Shown here piece by piece: positions 1 to 8,372 of a DNA stretch of 64,000 bases. Every line of letters starts with the position of its first letter. Positions within the stretch are counted from its first letter, which is position 1. A program made the position numbers and the translations under genes. Source of the stretch: an uncultured Bacteroidaceae bacterium (GTDB lineage: Bacteria; Bacteroidota; Bacteroidia; Bacteroidales; Bacteroidaceae); assembly GCA_905235575.1 (NCBI GenBank), contig CAJOLZ010000001.1, positions 1 through 64,000 of the forward strand. Reading direction: 5' to 3'. The notes beneath the pieces were generated by a model. The model ran no database searches, was not told where the DNA came from, and saw nothing but the letters and a program-made list of their open reading frames with translations.

Positions 1-1120
1 ACTCCTCTTCCTCTGTAAGAGCAGGAAGATTCTCTATATCCTTCGTCAGCAACACCTCGCCCTGATATTCATCCACAATGCCTCGCAACTCCTCGTCGGA
101 TATCAGCAATCTTGCCGAAGCATCCTGCATCATGAAATTCAGTCGCTCCTTCGGATAACTCGGGTCGAGTGGCTGATAAGCACAACCTGCCTTCAGTACG
201 CCCAAAGAAGCTACAACCATCCACTCGCTGCGGGGGATGATGACAGAAACGACATCTTCGTCCTTAAGTCCCTTGCGGATAAGATATGCAGCGATGCGGT
301 CCGACATCTCATCCACCTCAGCGTAAGTATAAACCCTTTCCTTATAGACTACCGCGACATTGTCCGGTGTTGCCTTTGCCTGCTGACGGAACAGCGACAC
401 CGTGGTCTGCGTGTCATCGTAAGGCACATCGTTATGATTGAAGCTGTCAAGCAGTTCCACCTGCGACTTAGTGGCGATGCCTATATCAGACAGATTTCCT
501 CCCTTGAGGAAGCTCTCCACCACTGCTTCGTAGCTCTCAAGGAACTGACTGATAAGCTGCTCCGAATATTGATTGGCATGATATGCTGCCTCCACGAGGC
601 AATAGCCGTCCTTAGCGGAAGCCATGACATAGAGAGAAACTTCTAATTCTGCAAAATCCTCCGCTTTACCATTCCAGGCAAAGTATGAACCAATCTGCAG
701 CCTCAGGTCACTCAAAACGTCCATAATGGAGTAAGACTTATGCTCACGACAACCCTTTGCCAGTTTCTCTACAGACTTCAGGAAACCGTGCACCGTAGTG
801 TCATTGGCATGCTTCGAATATACAGGGAATGCCTCTGCCTGCTGCCCATCTGCATCATCACGGTCAACGATACCGAACAACACCTCCTGATCATTGTTGT
901 ATTTTGCCAGGAGGTAGCTATATACACCCGTGAAGAAAGTACTCTTAAAGATACCGTGCTCCTTGCAAAAGGTCTCGACGGCATCAATATGAACACTCAT
1001 TTGACGAGACAAACTACCAAACTCTGTCTCTGTGCTCTCTAAATCGGGTATCAGTTGACTGAAAGTGTCGCTGCAGTCAAAGTTCTGAGCATACCACTGC
1101 TTGCTTTCCGTATTTTCCAT
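1..1120 (-). CDS. Non-ribosomal peptide synthetase, N-terminal part (runs off the left edge)
   Basis: An open frame of about 373 codons starts at the ATG at 1118-1120 and has no stop before the window edge. Residues 1 to about 215 resemble the C-terminal lobe of a condensation domain (WYAQNFDCSDTF, then FFTGVYSYLLAKYNN); the HHxxxDG half of such a domain is absent. From about residue 235 an adenylation domain begins, with YTYAEVDEMSDRIA and the A2-type motif LKAGCAYQPLDPSYP. It should activate and load an amino or aryl acid for peptide synthesis, but the specificity region is outside the window. The transporter stop lies 3 nt upstream in the same frame, so the start cannot lie further upstream and the two genes are probably cotranscribed. 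Product unknown. Confidence 0.85.
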   Translation of the reverse strand, partial: MENTESKQWYAQNFDCSDTFSQLIPDLESTETEFGSLSRQMSVHIDAVETFCKEHGIFKSTFFTGVYSYLLAKYNNDQEVLFGIVDRDDADGQQAEAFPVYSKHANDTTVHGFLKSVEKLAKGCREHKSYSIMDVLSDLRLQIGSYFAWNGKAEDFAELEVSLYVMASAKDGYCLVEAAYHANQYSEQLISQFLESYEAVVESFLKGGNLSDIGIATKSQVELLDSFNHNDVPYDDTQTTVSLFRQQAKATPDNVAVVYKERVYTYAEVDEMSDRIAAYLIRKGLKDEDVVSVIIPRSEWMVVASLGVLKAGCAYQPLDPSYPKERLNFMMQDASARLLISDEELRGIVDEYQGEVLLTKDIENLPALTEEEE

Positions 1121-1123
1121 ATC

Positions 1124-2500
1124 TTATTTAGTTATTATTGTAAACTGAAAAACATTCATTGATTCAAGGAAGATGATGAAGATGACGACAGGAACTATCC
1201 ATCGCAGAGTCAACAAATATAAGAACGAGATCATTGGAGAGCTCTGATATCTTGCCTTGGGAATGAACCATCCTGTAAATATGGAAGTGCCCATTGCACC
1301 AATAGGAATCAGAATGTCTGTTGTCAGATTATTTGCTGTGTCAAACAGATTCTTATCCATCACTGTGAGCCATCTGACACTGCCTGTCATTGAGAGAATA
1401 CACAGTGAATTAGTAATCAATTGTATCACACCTACAATAATTACACTTTTATGTCTGTTGAGTGGTCGCTTAGTGTCTTCTGAGGCTTCACGCACAAAAG
1501 CTACCATAACCTCCATTAATGAAATGGTTGAGGTTATAGCTGCTACACACATCAGAGCAAAGAAGGATACACTTGTCAGTGTTGGGCAGAACATATTTTG
1601 AAACACTGCTGGTAGAGTAACAAAAGTCAACTGTGGTCCCTCCGCCGGGCTGAACCCATACGCAAACACCGCTGGGAATACTATCATACCAGCCAGCAAC
1701 GATATGAAGATAACTAATGCTATCATTTGTATGGATGTATTCACTATATTTTTCTCCTTAGAGTGCAGTGTTTCTTTCTCCTCTTTGGGCATGTAACCTC
1801 CATATGTGATGAGAATACCTAAGCCTATCGATAAGGTGAAGAAACTTAGTCCTACTGCCTCAAGGATTACTTTCGGTGTGAGTTTAGAGAAGTTTGGCTC
1901 AAATAAGAATTTTAATCCTGTGGTTCCACCGTCAAGGAACACCATGTGCGAAGCCATCACTATCAACATCAGAAATAACAATGGCATCAGTATCTTACTC
2001 AGGCGCTCAATACCCTTGTTAACGTCAAACCATAGCACAGCTGCCGTTAGTACTATGGCAACAAAGGCATAACCAATCATCGTCAAAGGCTTATGTCCAA
2101 AAGCGGTAAAGAAATTTGTCAGTCCTTCTGCATCCATACCTGCAAAAGTATTCATCGCAGCTTCAGTCAAATAATAGAAGCACCATCCCGTAACCACGAA
2201 ATAGAAACTCGTGAGCAGAGTAACCGTCACCATTGTCAACCATGAGAGCCACTGCCAATGATTGGTGCCACTCAAAGTTCGAAAGACTCCATAGGCACTT
2301 TTACCCGACAATCTACCAATCATAAAATCGTTCATTACCAAAGGTAATCCGAATATCAAAGAGAACACAACATACAGTATGATGAACGCACCACCACCAT
2401 TTTCGCCAACCACATATGGGAACTTCCATATACTACCCAGCCCAACGGCACTGCCTGCTGCTGCTAATAATACTCCAATTTTTGACGAAAAAGAACTCAT
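1124..2500 (-). CDS. Sodium:neurotransmitter symporter (NSS/SLC6) family transporter
   Basis: A 458-residue polytopic membrane protein that opens with KIGVLLAAAGSAVGLGSIW followed by KFPYVVGENGGG, the TM1 signature of the LeuT/MhsT-type NSS family, in which the unwound helix binds substrate and sodium. Length fits the bacterial 11-12 TM members. Family members import amino acids or related amines with Na+. Its stop lies 3 nt before the NRPS start, suggesting an operon in which it might supply a precursor or handle a product; that link is inference. Start at the ATG at 2498-2500. Confidence 0.9.
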   Translation of the reverse strand: MSSFSSKIGVLLAAAGSAVGLGSIWKFPYVVGENGGGAFIILYVVFSLIFGLPLVMNDFMIGRLSGKSAYGVFRTLSGTNHWQWLSWLTMVTVTLLTSFYFVVTGWCFYYLTEAAMNTFAGMDAEGLTNFFTAFGHKPLTMIGYAFVAIVLTAAVLWFDVNKGIERLSKILMPLLFLMLIVMASHMVFLDGGTTGLKFLFEPNFSKLTPKVILEAVGLSFFTLSIGLGILITYGGYMPKEEKETLHSKEKNIVNTSIQMIALVIFISLLAGMIVFPAVFAYGFSPAEGPQLTFVTLPAVFQNMFCPTLTSVSFFALMCVAAITSTISLMEVMVAFVREASEDTKRPLNRHKSVIIVGVIQLITNSLCILSMTGSVRWLTVMDKNLFDTANNLTTDILIPIGAMGTSIFTGWFIPKARYQSSPMISFLYLLTLRWIVPVVIFIIFLESMNVFQFTIITK

Positions 2501-2577
2501 ATCTTTATAGTTTAAGCTTTCTGATTAACCTTACAGGGTGCTAAGTTACAAATATTTTTTATTATTGAGTAGCGGTA

Positions 2578-3950
2578 TTACTCATTTATAATCTTTAATA
2601 ACTTTACTGCATCGACGTATTGTGCTATGCCAAGGGCTACTTGTTTTGCATCTTGCATGGCATGTACTATTGTTGCTTGTCTGCCTACGACATCACCGCC
2701 TGCAAAGACGCCTTTGTGAGTGGTCATACCATATGGTACATCATGAGTAATGAGGAAATTGTGGTCGTCATTCTCCAATCCTGATGTGGAACGTACTATC
2801 CTTGTGGCTGGTATTGCTCCAATAGCAAAGATGATATTATTGGCTGGCAACACCTGACAAACAGGCTCTTTATCAGGTTCTTTTGTCTCAAGAACAACCT
2901 CCGTTATATCTAACTTGTCATCTATATGTATTTCGGATATGCTGCTCCACCATCTGAACTGCACCCCTTCTTTGACAGCATCATCATATTCAGCACGCAG
3001 AGCAGACATAGTGTCGATACCTTTATTATATATAATATCTACAGCAGAGGCTCCTATTCGCAATGCTGTTCGGGAAGCATCCATAGCAGTGTTTCCACAA
3101 CCTATAACAAAAACCTTTACTCTTTCGTCAACTGGCAGTTCGTCACGATTCATGAATCCTTCGGAAATCAGTTCTACACGTCTCAGGAAATGGGTAGCAA
3201 GACGAATGCGTTTCAGGTCACCGCACTTTACAGCGCCATCACCCTCAGAGATGCAACGGCCATTCTGCCAGATAGGTATTTCGAGAGACTTTGGCTTACT
3301 AAGTCCCGTGCCGATAAAGATAGCGTCAAAGCCTTGTGCAAAGAGGCTTTCGACAGTAATATTTTCTCCAACATGAGTATTGCGGTGAATCACCACTCCC
3401 ATCTTCTCGATATAGCGTATCTCATGTGCCACGACCTCTTTTGGCAGACGATATTCGGGAATGCCATAGCGCAGAACGCCGCCACACTGTGCTTCTATCT
3501 CGAATATCTCCACAGCAAATCCCATACGAGAGAGGTCGCCAGCCACAGTAATTCCAGAAGGTCCGGCTCCGATAACTGCTACTTTTCCACGAGTCTTTTC
3601 TGCTATATATTCATGTGTCAGGTCATTGTCTGAATCAAAATCGGCAACAAAGCGTTCCAACTTGCCGATATTTACAGGAGATTCTTTCTTGCCCAACACA
3701 CAGTTTCCCTCGCATTGCTTCTCATGGGCACACACCCTACCACAGACAGCCGGCAGATTGCTCTTGGCACGAATGATACTGATGGCATTACCCAAATTAC
3801 CCTTCTTCAGTTCAGAATCCAGTCGGGAATATCATTGCTGATAGTGCATCCTTTCTTGCATTGTGGCACCTTACAATGAAGGCAACGTTGTGCTTCCTTG
3901 ATGGCCACTGCCATCGTATAACTCTCATTTATCTCTTCTTTAAATCTCAT
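2578..3950 (-). pseudogene. Glutamate synthase small-subunit-like NAD(P)H oxidoreductase, frameshifted
   Basis: The natural start is the ATG at 3948-3950 (MRFKEEINESYTM). The first 47 codons carry the cysteine-rich N terminus (RCLHCKVPQCKKGC) of GltD-type proteins, then hit a stop after IPDWILN. The remaining 405 residues continue in another frame from ELKKGNLGNAIS, with more Fe-S cysteines (CGRVCAHEKQCEGNC), the FAD site VAVIGAGPSG and the NAD(P) site VFVIGCGNTAMD. One missing T near 3813-3818 explains the break. Intact homologues of about 450-460 residues pass electrons from NAD(P)H through Fe-S clusters and FAD. It could be a genuine mutation, a sequencing error, or translation from the internal ATG at 3795 without the first Fe-S cysteines. 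Confidence 0.85.
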
Positions 3951-3972
3951 ATCTTAAAATAATTTCCGGGTA

Positions 3973-4004
3973 CAAAGGTACGATTAAGTTATGTATAATG
4001 CAAG
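3973..4004 (-). promoter_or_regulatory. Predicted promoter of the GltD-like gene
   Basis: On the minus strand the sequence reads CTTG, 20 nt, then TACCTTTG, matching the Bacteroidetes form TTTG-N19/21-TAnnTTTG. The leader to the ATG at 3950 would be about 15-20 nt. Confidence 0.6.
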
Positions 4005-4374
4005 AAAATAAAGATTTTTTATTTTGTGGCATTTTCATGACGGAGTACCTTCGACAAAGTCAAAGTTACACCGTCCTCTTTACTTCATAAAAATAAAACA
4101 TTTTGGACAGTTTATTTTAATTTCCTTGCATATTTCATATAAAATATCTACTTTTGCAGCACTAATTTTGAGGTATTTACAATAAGGATTATTCCGTTGT
4201 GAACATTAAAGAGAGCCAAGACTATTTCTTAATAGTGGAGGTTCTTTTTCTTTATAATTTTTGCAGCATAGTTACTCCGCAATTGTTACATAGATATAAT
4301 TACAAACTAACAAAGAAAATCGTAATATTTTTCAAAAATAAGTTTTTTGCGTTTTTACCCCCATCTCCCTCTAA
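4005..4374. other. AT-rich non-coding interval
   Basis: About 370 bases with no supported gene. Short open frames here have no recognisable content. It holds a promoter-like TACTTTTG on the plus strand and runs of A and T up to the truncated NRPS remnant. Confidence 0.6.
4149..4156 (+). promoter_or_regulatory. Promoter-like TACTTTTG ahead of the NRPS remnant
   Basis: TACTTTTG fits the TAnnTTTG -7 element, with CTTG about 22 nt upstream as a weak -33. It points toward the decayed NRPS fragment and may be the promoter of the lost gene. Confidence 0.4.
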
Positions 4375-5124
4375 TGGTTCGCAGAGCATTTCGACTGCAG
4401 CGATACCGTAACGCAACTCATGCCCGACCTTGAGGAGACTACACATTCTGAAGCAAATATTCTCCGGACACTTAAGGTTGAAATGTCGGCTGTGGAGAAG
4501 TTCTGTAAGGCGAACGGCATTTACAAGAGCAATTTCTTCACCATGGCCTATTCATTCTTGTTGGCCCAATATAACAACGAACAAGAATCGCTCTTCAACA
4601 CAATATATAACGGTCGCACCGACAAACGGTTCGCTCATTCCGTCGGAATGGTTGTGAAGACGCTGCCTATATTTATGAAATTCACAGAGGAAACGACGGT
4701 GGTTGACTTCCTCCGAGCCAGACAAGAGCTGATGAGCGGATGTCGAGAGCATGACATCTATTCCTATAGCGACTCGTAACCGACCTCGGCATAAAGAGCA
4801 ATTCGACCTTTGCCTGGCATGGCTTGATGTTCGACAAGCAATTGTTCTGCGGAAAACCGACGAAGACGACGGGCATCGGCAACTCAAGGCGATACCCTCT
4901 TCACGAAAGACATTCCACAGCTGCCCGCCGCCCAGCGCCAGCCACAGGGCCCCAAGCCAGAGAACCTCTTCATCCTCCTCTACACCAGCGGTTCCACAGG
5001 AGTCCCCAAGGGATGCCAACTCGAGCACCGCAACCTCGTAGCCTTCTGCAGCTGGTACCGACGCTACTACGACCTCCAGCCAAGGCGCAGCAGATGGCAG
5101 CACTACTCGCCTACGAAGGCATGA
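4375..5124 (+). pseudogene. Decayed NRPS fragment (condensation lobe + piece of adenylation domain)
   Basis: From 4375 the translation WFAEHFDCSDTVTQLMPDLE matches residues 9 onward of the opposite-strand NRPS at 1-1120 almost position for position; a stop codon precedes it, so the 5' end is lost. The frame breaks near 4775 after REHDIYSYSD, then resumes as VTDLGIKSNSTFAW. After a further shift and internal deletion it reads [10 protein letters not shown] and then [16 protein letters not shown], the A3 core motif of adenylation domains, and stops at 5122-5124. At least two frameshifts and a deletion of most of the A-domain N-terminal half make it non-functional. Confidence 0.85.
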
Positions 5125-5273
5125 CCCACAATGCCGAGGCACGCTACGTCAAGACCGACAACAGCTACACCACCCAGGTGCTTTACCGACTCGGCTTCGC
5201 ATGGTCGCCAACCTCGTGGGACTACGTCGAACGAATGCTCCGCGCCATCGCACAGCTCGGATACTTCGAATAG
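5080..5273 (+). pseudogene. C-terminal fragment of an unrecognised protein fused to the NRPS remnant
   Basis: In the next frame the sequence reads [13 protein letters not shown], then NSYTTQVLYRLGFAWSP and ends VERMLRAIAQLGYFE at a stop at 5271-5273. It looks like a conserved protein tail, not NRPS, and has no start of its own. It was probably joined by deletion. I do not recognise the family. Confidence 0.4.
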
Positions 5274-5302
5274 AACGAAACGCAACACAGAGAAAAAGGG
5301 GA

Positions 5303-5338
5303 CGCACCACGCTGCGATGACTGTCGCAACGTGGTGCG
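5303..5338. repeat. 22-bp-period palindromic array, locus 1 (2 cores)
   Basis: Cores at 5303-5316 (CGCACCACGCTGCG) and 5325-5338 (CGCAACGTGGTGCG) with an 8-nt linker. With flanking GGGA/TCCC they form a stem of about 19 bp with one mismatch. On the minus strand a T5 follows (5293-5297), so it probably terminates the operon that ends with the C69 dipeptidase. Confidence 0.8.
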
Positions 5339-5363
5339 TCCCTGTTATTTTCACATTGTCTTG

Positions 5364-7004
5364 TCACTGTCCCTGCGGCACTGCATAGCGCTGGGCATCT
5401 TCGGCAGCAATGCGGCGTCGGTAGGGTTCGGGATATCCGGGGCGTTCCACGGGCTGCTGGTTGCCTCCGGCGGTCTGCAGATAGTGTCCGTCGGGGTCGG
5501 TGCGCTTGACAGCCATGTCGTTGTATCGGACGATAATGCGCTGGGCGAGTTCGTTCCACTGGTACATCATGTTCTGGGCTGCGCGCTGGCTGTAGTCGGT
5601 GAGGAACTGTGCTGCCTGGGCAGGAGTCATGGCGAGGGCTTGCTGCTCGGTGGTGTCCTGCAGGGAGCGAAGGTCGGCTTCGAGGCGGTTGCGTGTGGCT
5701 TCGACTTCGGGGAAGAGGACGCTGTATCGAGGATAGACCATGTTGGAGACCCAGTTCTGGACCCAGTAAGCCGAGGCTGTGGAGAAGTGGAAGGTGTCGG
5801 CGGTGGTGACGTCGTAGCAGCGGGGGATGGTGAGGGCGGAGCAATAGACGGGTGTGAAAGGTGCCATGTTGGCGTCGTCGTTGGCAAACCAGACGATGCC
5901 TCCGATGTGTGAGGGGAGCCAGGAGCGCATCTGCGAGACGTAGACGTTGGCGGTCTGCTGGGTGCTGATGGGGCGCTCGTTGAAGTAGGCTTTCCCGTCG
6001 ACTTCGAAGCGGAGAGGTGTGGGTCGGTAGGGCATCTGCCAGGGTCCTGCGCCGATGTCGTCGGTGATGGCGAGGGGTGTGCCTTCGTAGTGGTCGCGCA
6101 TCATGGTCTGTATGTCTGTGACGCTGAGGAGTGCGCGGGGCCGGACGTAGAGTGGGAGGGGGTTCTGGGTGGTCTCGCCCATGGCGTAGGGAAGGTAGGG
6201 CTGCATGTCTTCGGCTGCCCATCGGTTGTAGAAACTCCAAACGCGTGCCTCGCAGAAGCGGAGTGCGCCGAAGTCGAGGGGTGCGAAGGTGTCGGCGAAG
6301 GAGAAGTCGGCGTCGGTGCCGGTGTAGTAGCCTTGCTGCCGGGCAAAGGTAATGATGTCGGGACTATAGAGGCAGTTGTCGGGGTCGTCGGGGGTGAGGT
6401 GTCGGATGCGGCTCTGGTTGGCGTGGGCGCTGATGCAGTCGTCGGGGATGCGTACGGCTGCCCAGAGGGCTCCCTTGTGGCCGGGGCCTCGGCCTGTCAT
6501 CTCGAGTATCCAGACTTCCTGCGGGTCGGCAATGGTGAAACTTTCGCCTTCGCTGCCGTAACCGTAGTCGGCGACGAGGCGTGTCATAACTTGTATGGCT
6601 TCGCGGGCGTTGCGTGCGCGCTGAAGGGTGACGTACATGAGGGAGCCGTAGTCGAAGAGTCCGGTGAGGGTGTCGACGAGTTCTTCGCGTCCGCCGAAAG
6701 TTGTTTCGTGGATGGTGAGCTGGTGTTCGTTCATGAGTCCGACGACTTGGTAGGTCTCGGGGGCTTCGGGTATCTCGCCGAGGTAGTTGTTGGTCTCGTA
6801 GTGGTAAAGGGGGCGCATGGTGCCTTTGGGGTGCTTGGCGTGGGGCAGGTAGTTCATGAAGCCGTAGGCTCCGTAGTCGTCGCAGCTGTAGGATACGATG
6901 ACGCTGCCGTCGGCCGATGCCTTGCGGCCTACGATGAGGTTGGTGCAGGGTCGGGCTGGCTGGGCGATGAGGAGTAGAAGGGGGATGAGTTTAAGGTAAT
7001 TCAT
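5364..7004 (-). CDS. C69-family dipeptidase, exported
   Basis: 546 residues. A signal peptide (MNYLKLIPLLLLIAQPARP) is followed directly by CTNLIVGRKASADGS; the Cys at about residue 20 would become the N-terminal nucleophile after cleavage, as in PepD/C69 Ntn-hydrolases. Further family features are TIHETTFGGREEL and the ADPQEVWILEMTGRG stretch. Members cleave dipeptides and short peptides; here likely in the periplasm. It is the last gene of the operon starting with pepD, 3 nt after nadC. Confidence 0.88.
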   Translation of the reverse strand: MNYLKLIPLLLLIAQPARPCTNLIVGRKASADGSVIVSYSCDDYGAYGFMNYLPHAKHPKGTMRPLYHYETNNYLGEIPEAPETYQVVGLMNEHQLTIHETTFGGREELVDTLTGLFDYGSLMYVTLQRARNAREAIQVMTRLVADYGYGSEGESFTIADPQEVWILEMTGRGPGHKGALWAAVRIPDDCISAHANQSRIRHLTPDDPDNCLYSPDIITFARQQGYYTGTDADFSFADTFAPLDFGALRFCEARVWSFYNRWAAEDMQPYLPYAMGETTQNPLPLYVRPRALLSVTDIQTMMRDHYEGTPLAITDDIGAGPWQMPYRPTPLRFEVDGKAYFNERPISTQQTANVYVSQMRSWLPSHIGGIVWFANDDANMAPFTPVYCSALTIPRCYDVTTADTFHFSTASAYWVQNWVSNMVYPRYSVLFPEVEATRNRLEADLRSLQDTTEQQALAMTPAQAAQFLTDYSQRAAQNMMYQWNELAQRIIVRYNDMAVKRTDPDGHYLQTAGGNQQPVERPGYPEPYRRRIAAEDAQRYAVPQGQ

Positions 7005-7007
7005 AAT

Positions 7008-7880
7008 TCAGATTTTGAGTTTGTCGCTTCCTGCGGCCTTGAAGCTCATGTCGAGGCCTTTGACGCTGTGTGTGAGTGCACCGAAGGAGATGTAGTCGAC
7101 ACCAGCCTGTGCGTAGGGTATCATGTTGTCGAAGGTGATGCCTCCGCTGGATTCGGTCTCGCAGCGGTGGTCGACAATCTGTACGGCGCGTCGGGTGTCC
7201 TGGGGTGTGAAGTTGTCGAACATGATGCGGTCGCAGCCTTCGGCGAGGGCTTCGTCGAGTTCTTTCCAGTTGCGGACTTCGCATTCTATCTTGAGGTCCT
7301 TGCCTTGCTGGCGGAGGTATTCCTTGGCTCGGCTGATGGCGTTGTGAACGCCGCCACAGAAGTCGATGTGGTTGTCTTTGAGGAGTATCATGTCGAAGAG
7401 TCCGATACGGTGGTTCATGCCTCCTCCGATGCGAACGGCTTCTTTCTCGAGCATGCGCATTCCGGGTGTTGTCTTTCGCGTGTCGAGGACGCGGGTGTGG
7501 CAGCCTGCGTCGTAGATGGCTTGCTGATAGCGGTGGGTCATGGTGGCGATGCCGCTCATGCGCTGGAGTATGTTGAGCATGAGGCGCTCGGTCTGGAGTA
7601 GGCTCTGGACTTTTCCTGTGACGCTCATGACGATGTCTCCGGGCTTGACGGCGGCTCCGTCTTGGATGTGGAGCTGGACTTGCATGGTGGGGTCGAATCG
7701 GTGAAAGACTTGTCGGGCTATCTGTGCTCCGGCGAAAATGCCTGCTTCTTTGATGAGGAGTTTGCTCTCGCCCATCTCGGTGGGTGGGATGCAGCAAAGG
7801 GTGGTGTGGTCTCCGTCGCCGATGTCTTCGGCAAAGGCGAGGTCGATGAGACGGTCGTTGAGATCTTCTACGCTTAGCAT
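7008..7880 (-). CDS. nadC: Nicotinate-nucleotide pyrophosphorylase (carboxylating)
   Basis: 290 residues, typical NadC length. It converts quinolinate and PRPP to nicotinate mononucleotide, CO2 and PPi in NAD synthesis. Recognisable parts are AFAEDIGDGDHTT near the N terminus, TRKTTPGMRMLEKEAV in the PRPP/quinolinate site, GGGMNHRIGLFDMILLKDNH, and the C-terminal sheet ending ISFGALTHSVKGLDMSF. It lies 18 nt after rlmH in the same operon. nadA and nadB are not in the window. Confidence 0.95.
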   Translation of the reverse strand: MLSVEDLNDRLIDLAFAEDIGDGDHTTLCCIPPTEMGESKLLIKEAGIFAGAQIARQVFHRFDPTMQVQLHIQDGAAVKPGDIVMSVTGKVQSLLQTERLMLNILQRMSGIATMTHRYQQAIYDAGCHTRVLDTRKTTPGMRMLEKEAVRIGGGMNHRIGLFDMILLKDNHIDFCGGVHNAISRAKEYLRQQGKDLKIECEVRNWKELDEALAEGCDRIMFDNFTPQDTRRAVQIVDHRCETESSGGITFDNMIPYAQAGVDYISFGALTHSVKGLDMSFKAAGSDKLKI

Positions 7881-7898
7881 GTTATTTCTTTTTTCGGT

Positions 7899-8372
7899 TT
7901 ATTCGTGATGGTAGGGTTCGCCCTGCAGGATTGTGAGGGCGCGATAGATCTGTTCGGTGATGAGGAGGCGTATCATCTGATGGCTGAAGGTCATCTGGCT
8001 GAGGCTGACTTGTTCGTCGGCTCGGCGGTAGATGTCGGGGGAAAAGCCATAGGGGCCTCCGATGAGGAAGACGAGGCGACGGGGCGAGGAGGCGATGCGC
8101 TTCTGGAGCCATTGGGCGAAGTCGATGCTGCGCCGTTCGGTGCCGTGCTCGTCGAGGAGGACGAGGTGGTCTCCGGGCTGTAGGGCCTTTAGGATGAGGG
8201 CGGCTTCGCGCTCTTTCTGCTCGTTCTCGCTCAAGCTCTTCGTGTCTCGGAGTTCGGGGATGACTTCGATGGTGAAGGGGATGTAGCGGTTGATGCGTCG
8301 GACGTATTCGTCGATGCTTGCGGAGAGGTGCTTGTCGGTTGTTCGGCCGACGACGAGCAGGACGGTCTTCAT
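7899..8372 (-). CDS. rlmH: 23S rRNA pseudouridine-1915 N3-methyltransferase RlmH
   Basis: 157 residues starting at the ATG at 8370-8372 (MKTVLLVVGRTTDK). It is a SPOUT-fold SAM methyltransferase of the large ribosomal subunit. FLIGGPYGFSPDIYRRAD is the conserved cofactor-knot region, and SLSQMTFSHQMIRLLITEQI followed by YRA is the classic RlmH C terminus. The start overlaps the upstream lipoprotein stop as ATGA, indicating translational coupling. A longer in-frame extension upstream is antisense-like read-through of the lipoprotein gene and is not used. Confidence 0.95.
   Translation of the reverse strand: MKTVLLVVGRTTDKHLSASIDEYVRRINRYIPFTIEVIPELRDTKSLSENEQKEREAALILKALQPGDHLVLLDEHGTERRSIDFAQWLQKRIASSPRRLVFLIGGPYGFSPDIYRRADEQVSLSQMTFSHQMIRLLITEQIYRALTILQGEPYHHE

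Noticed and set aside
4199-4411. 70-codon plus-strand frame
   Set aside because: AT-rich spacer translation; its end runs into the out-of-frame NRPS remnant.
5149-6240. 363-codon minus-strand frame rich in Arg, His and Pro
   Set aside because: A shadow frame of the C69 dipeptidase and array 1, with no signal or domain.
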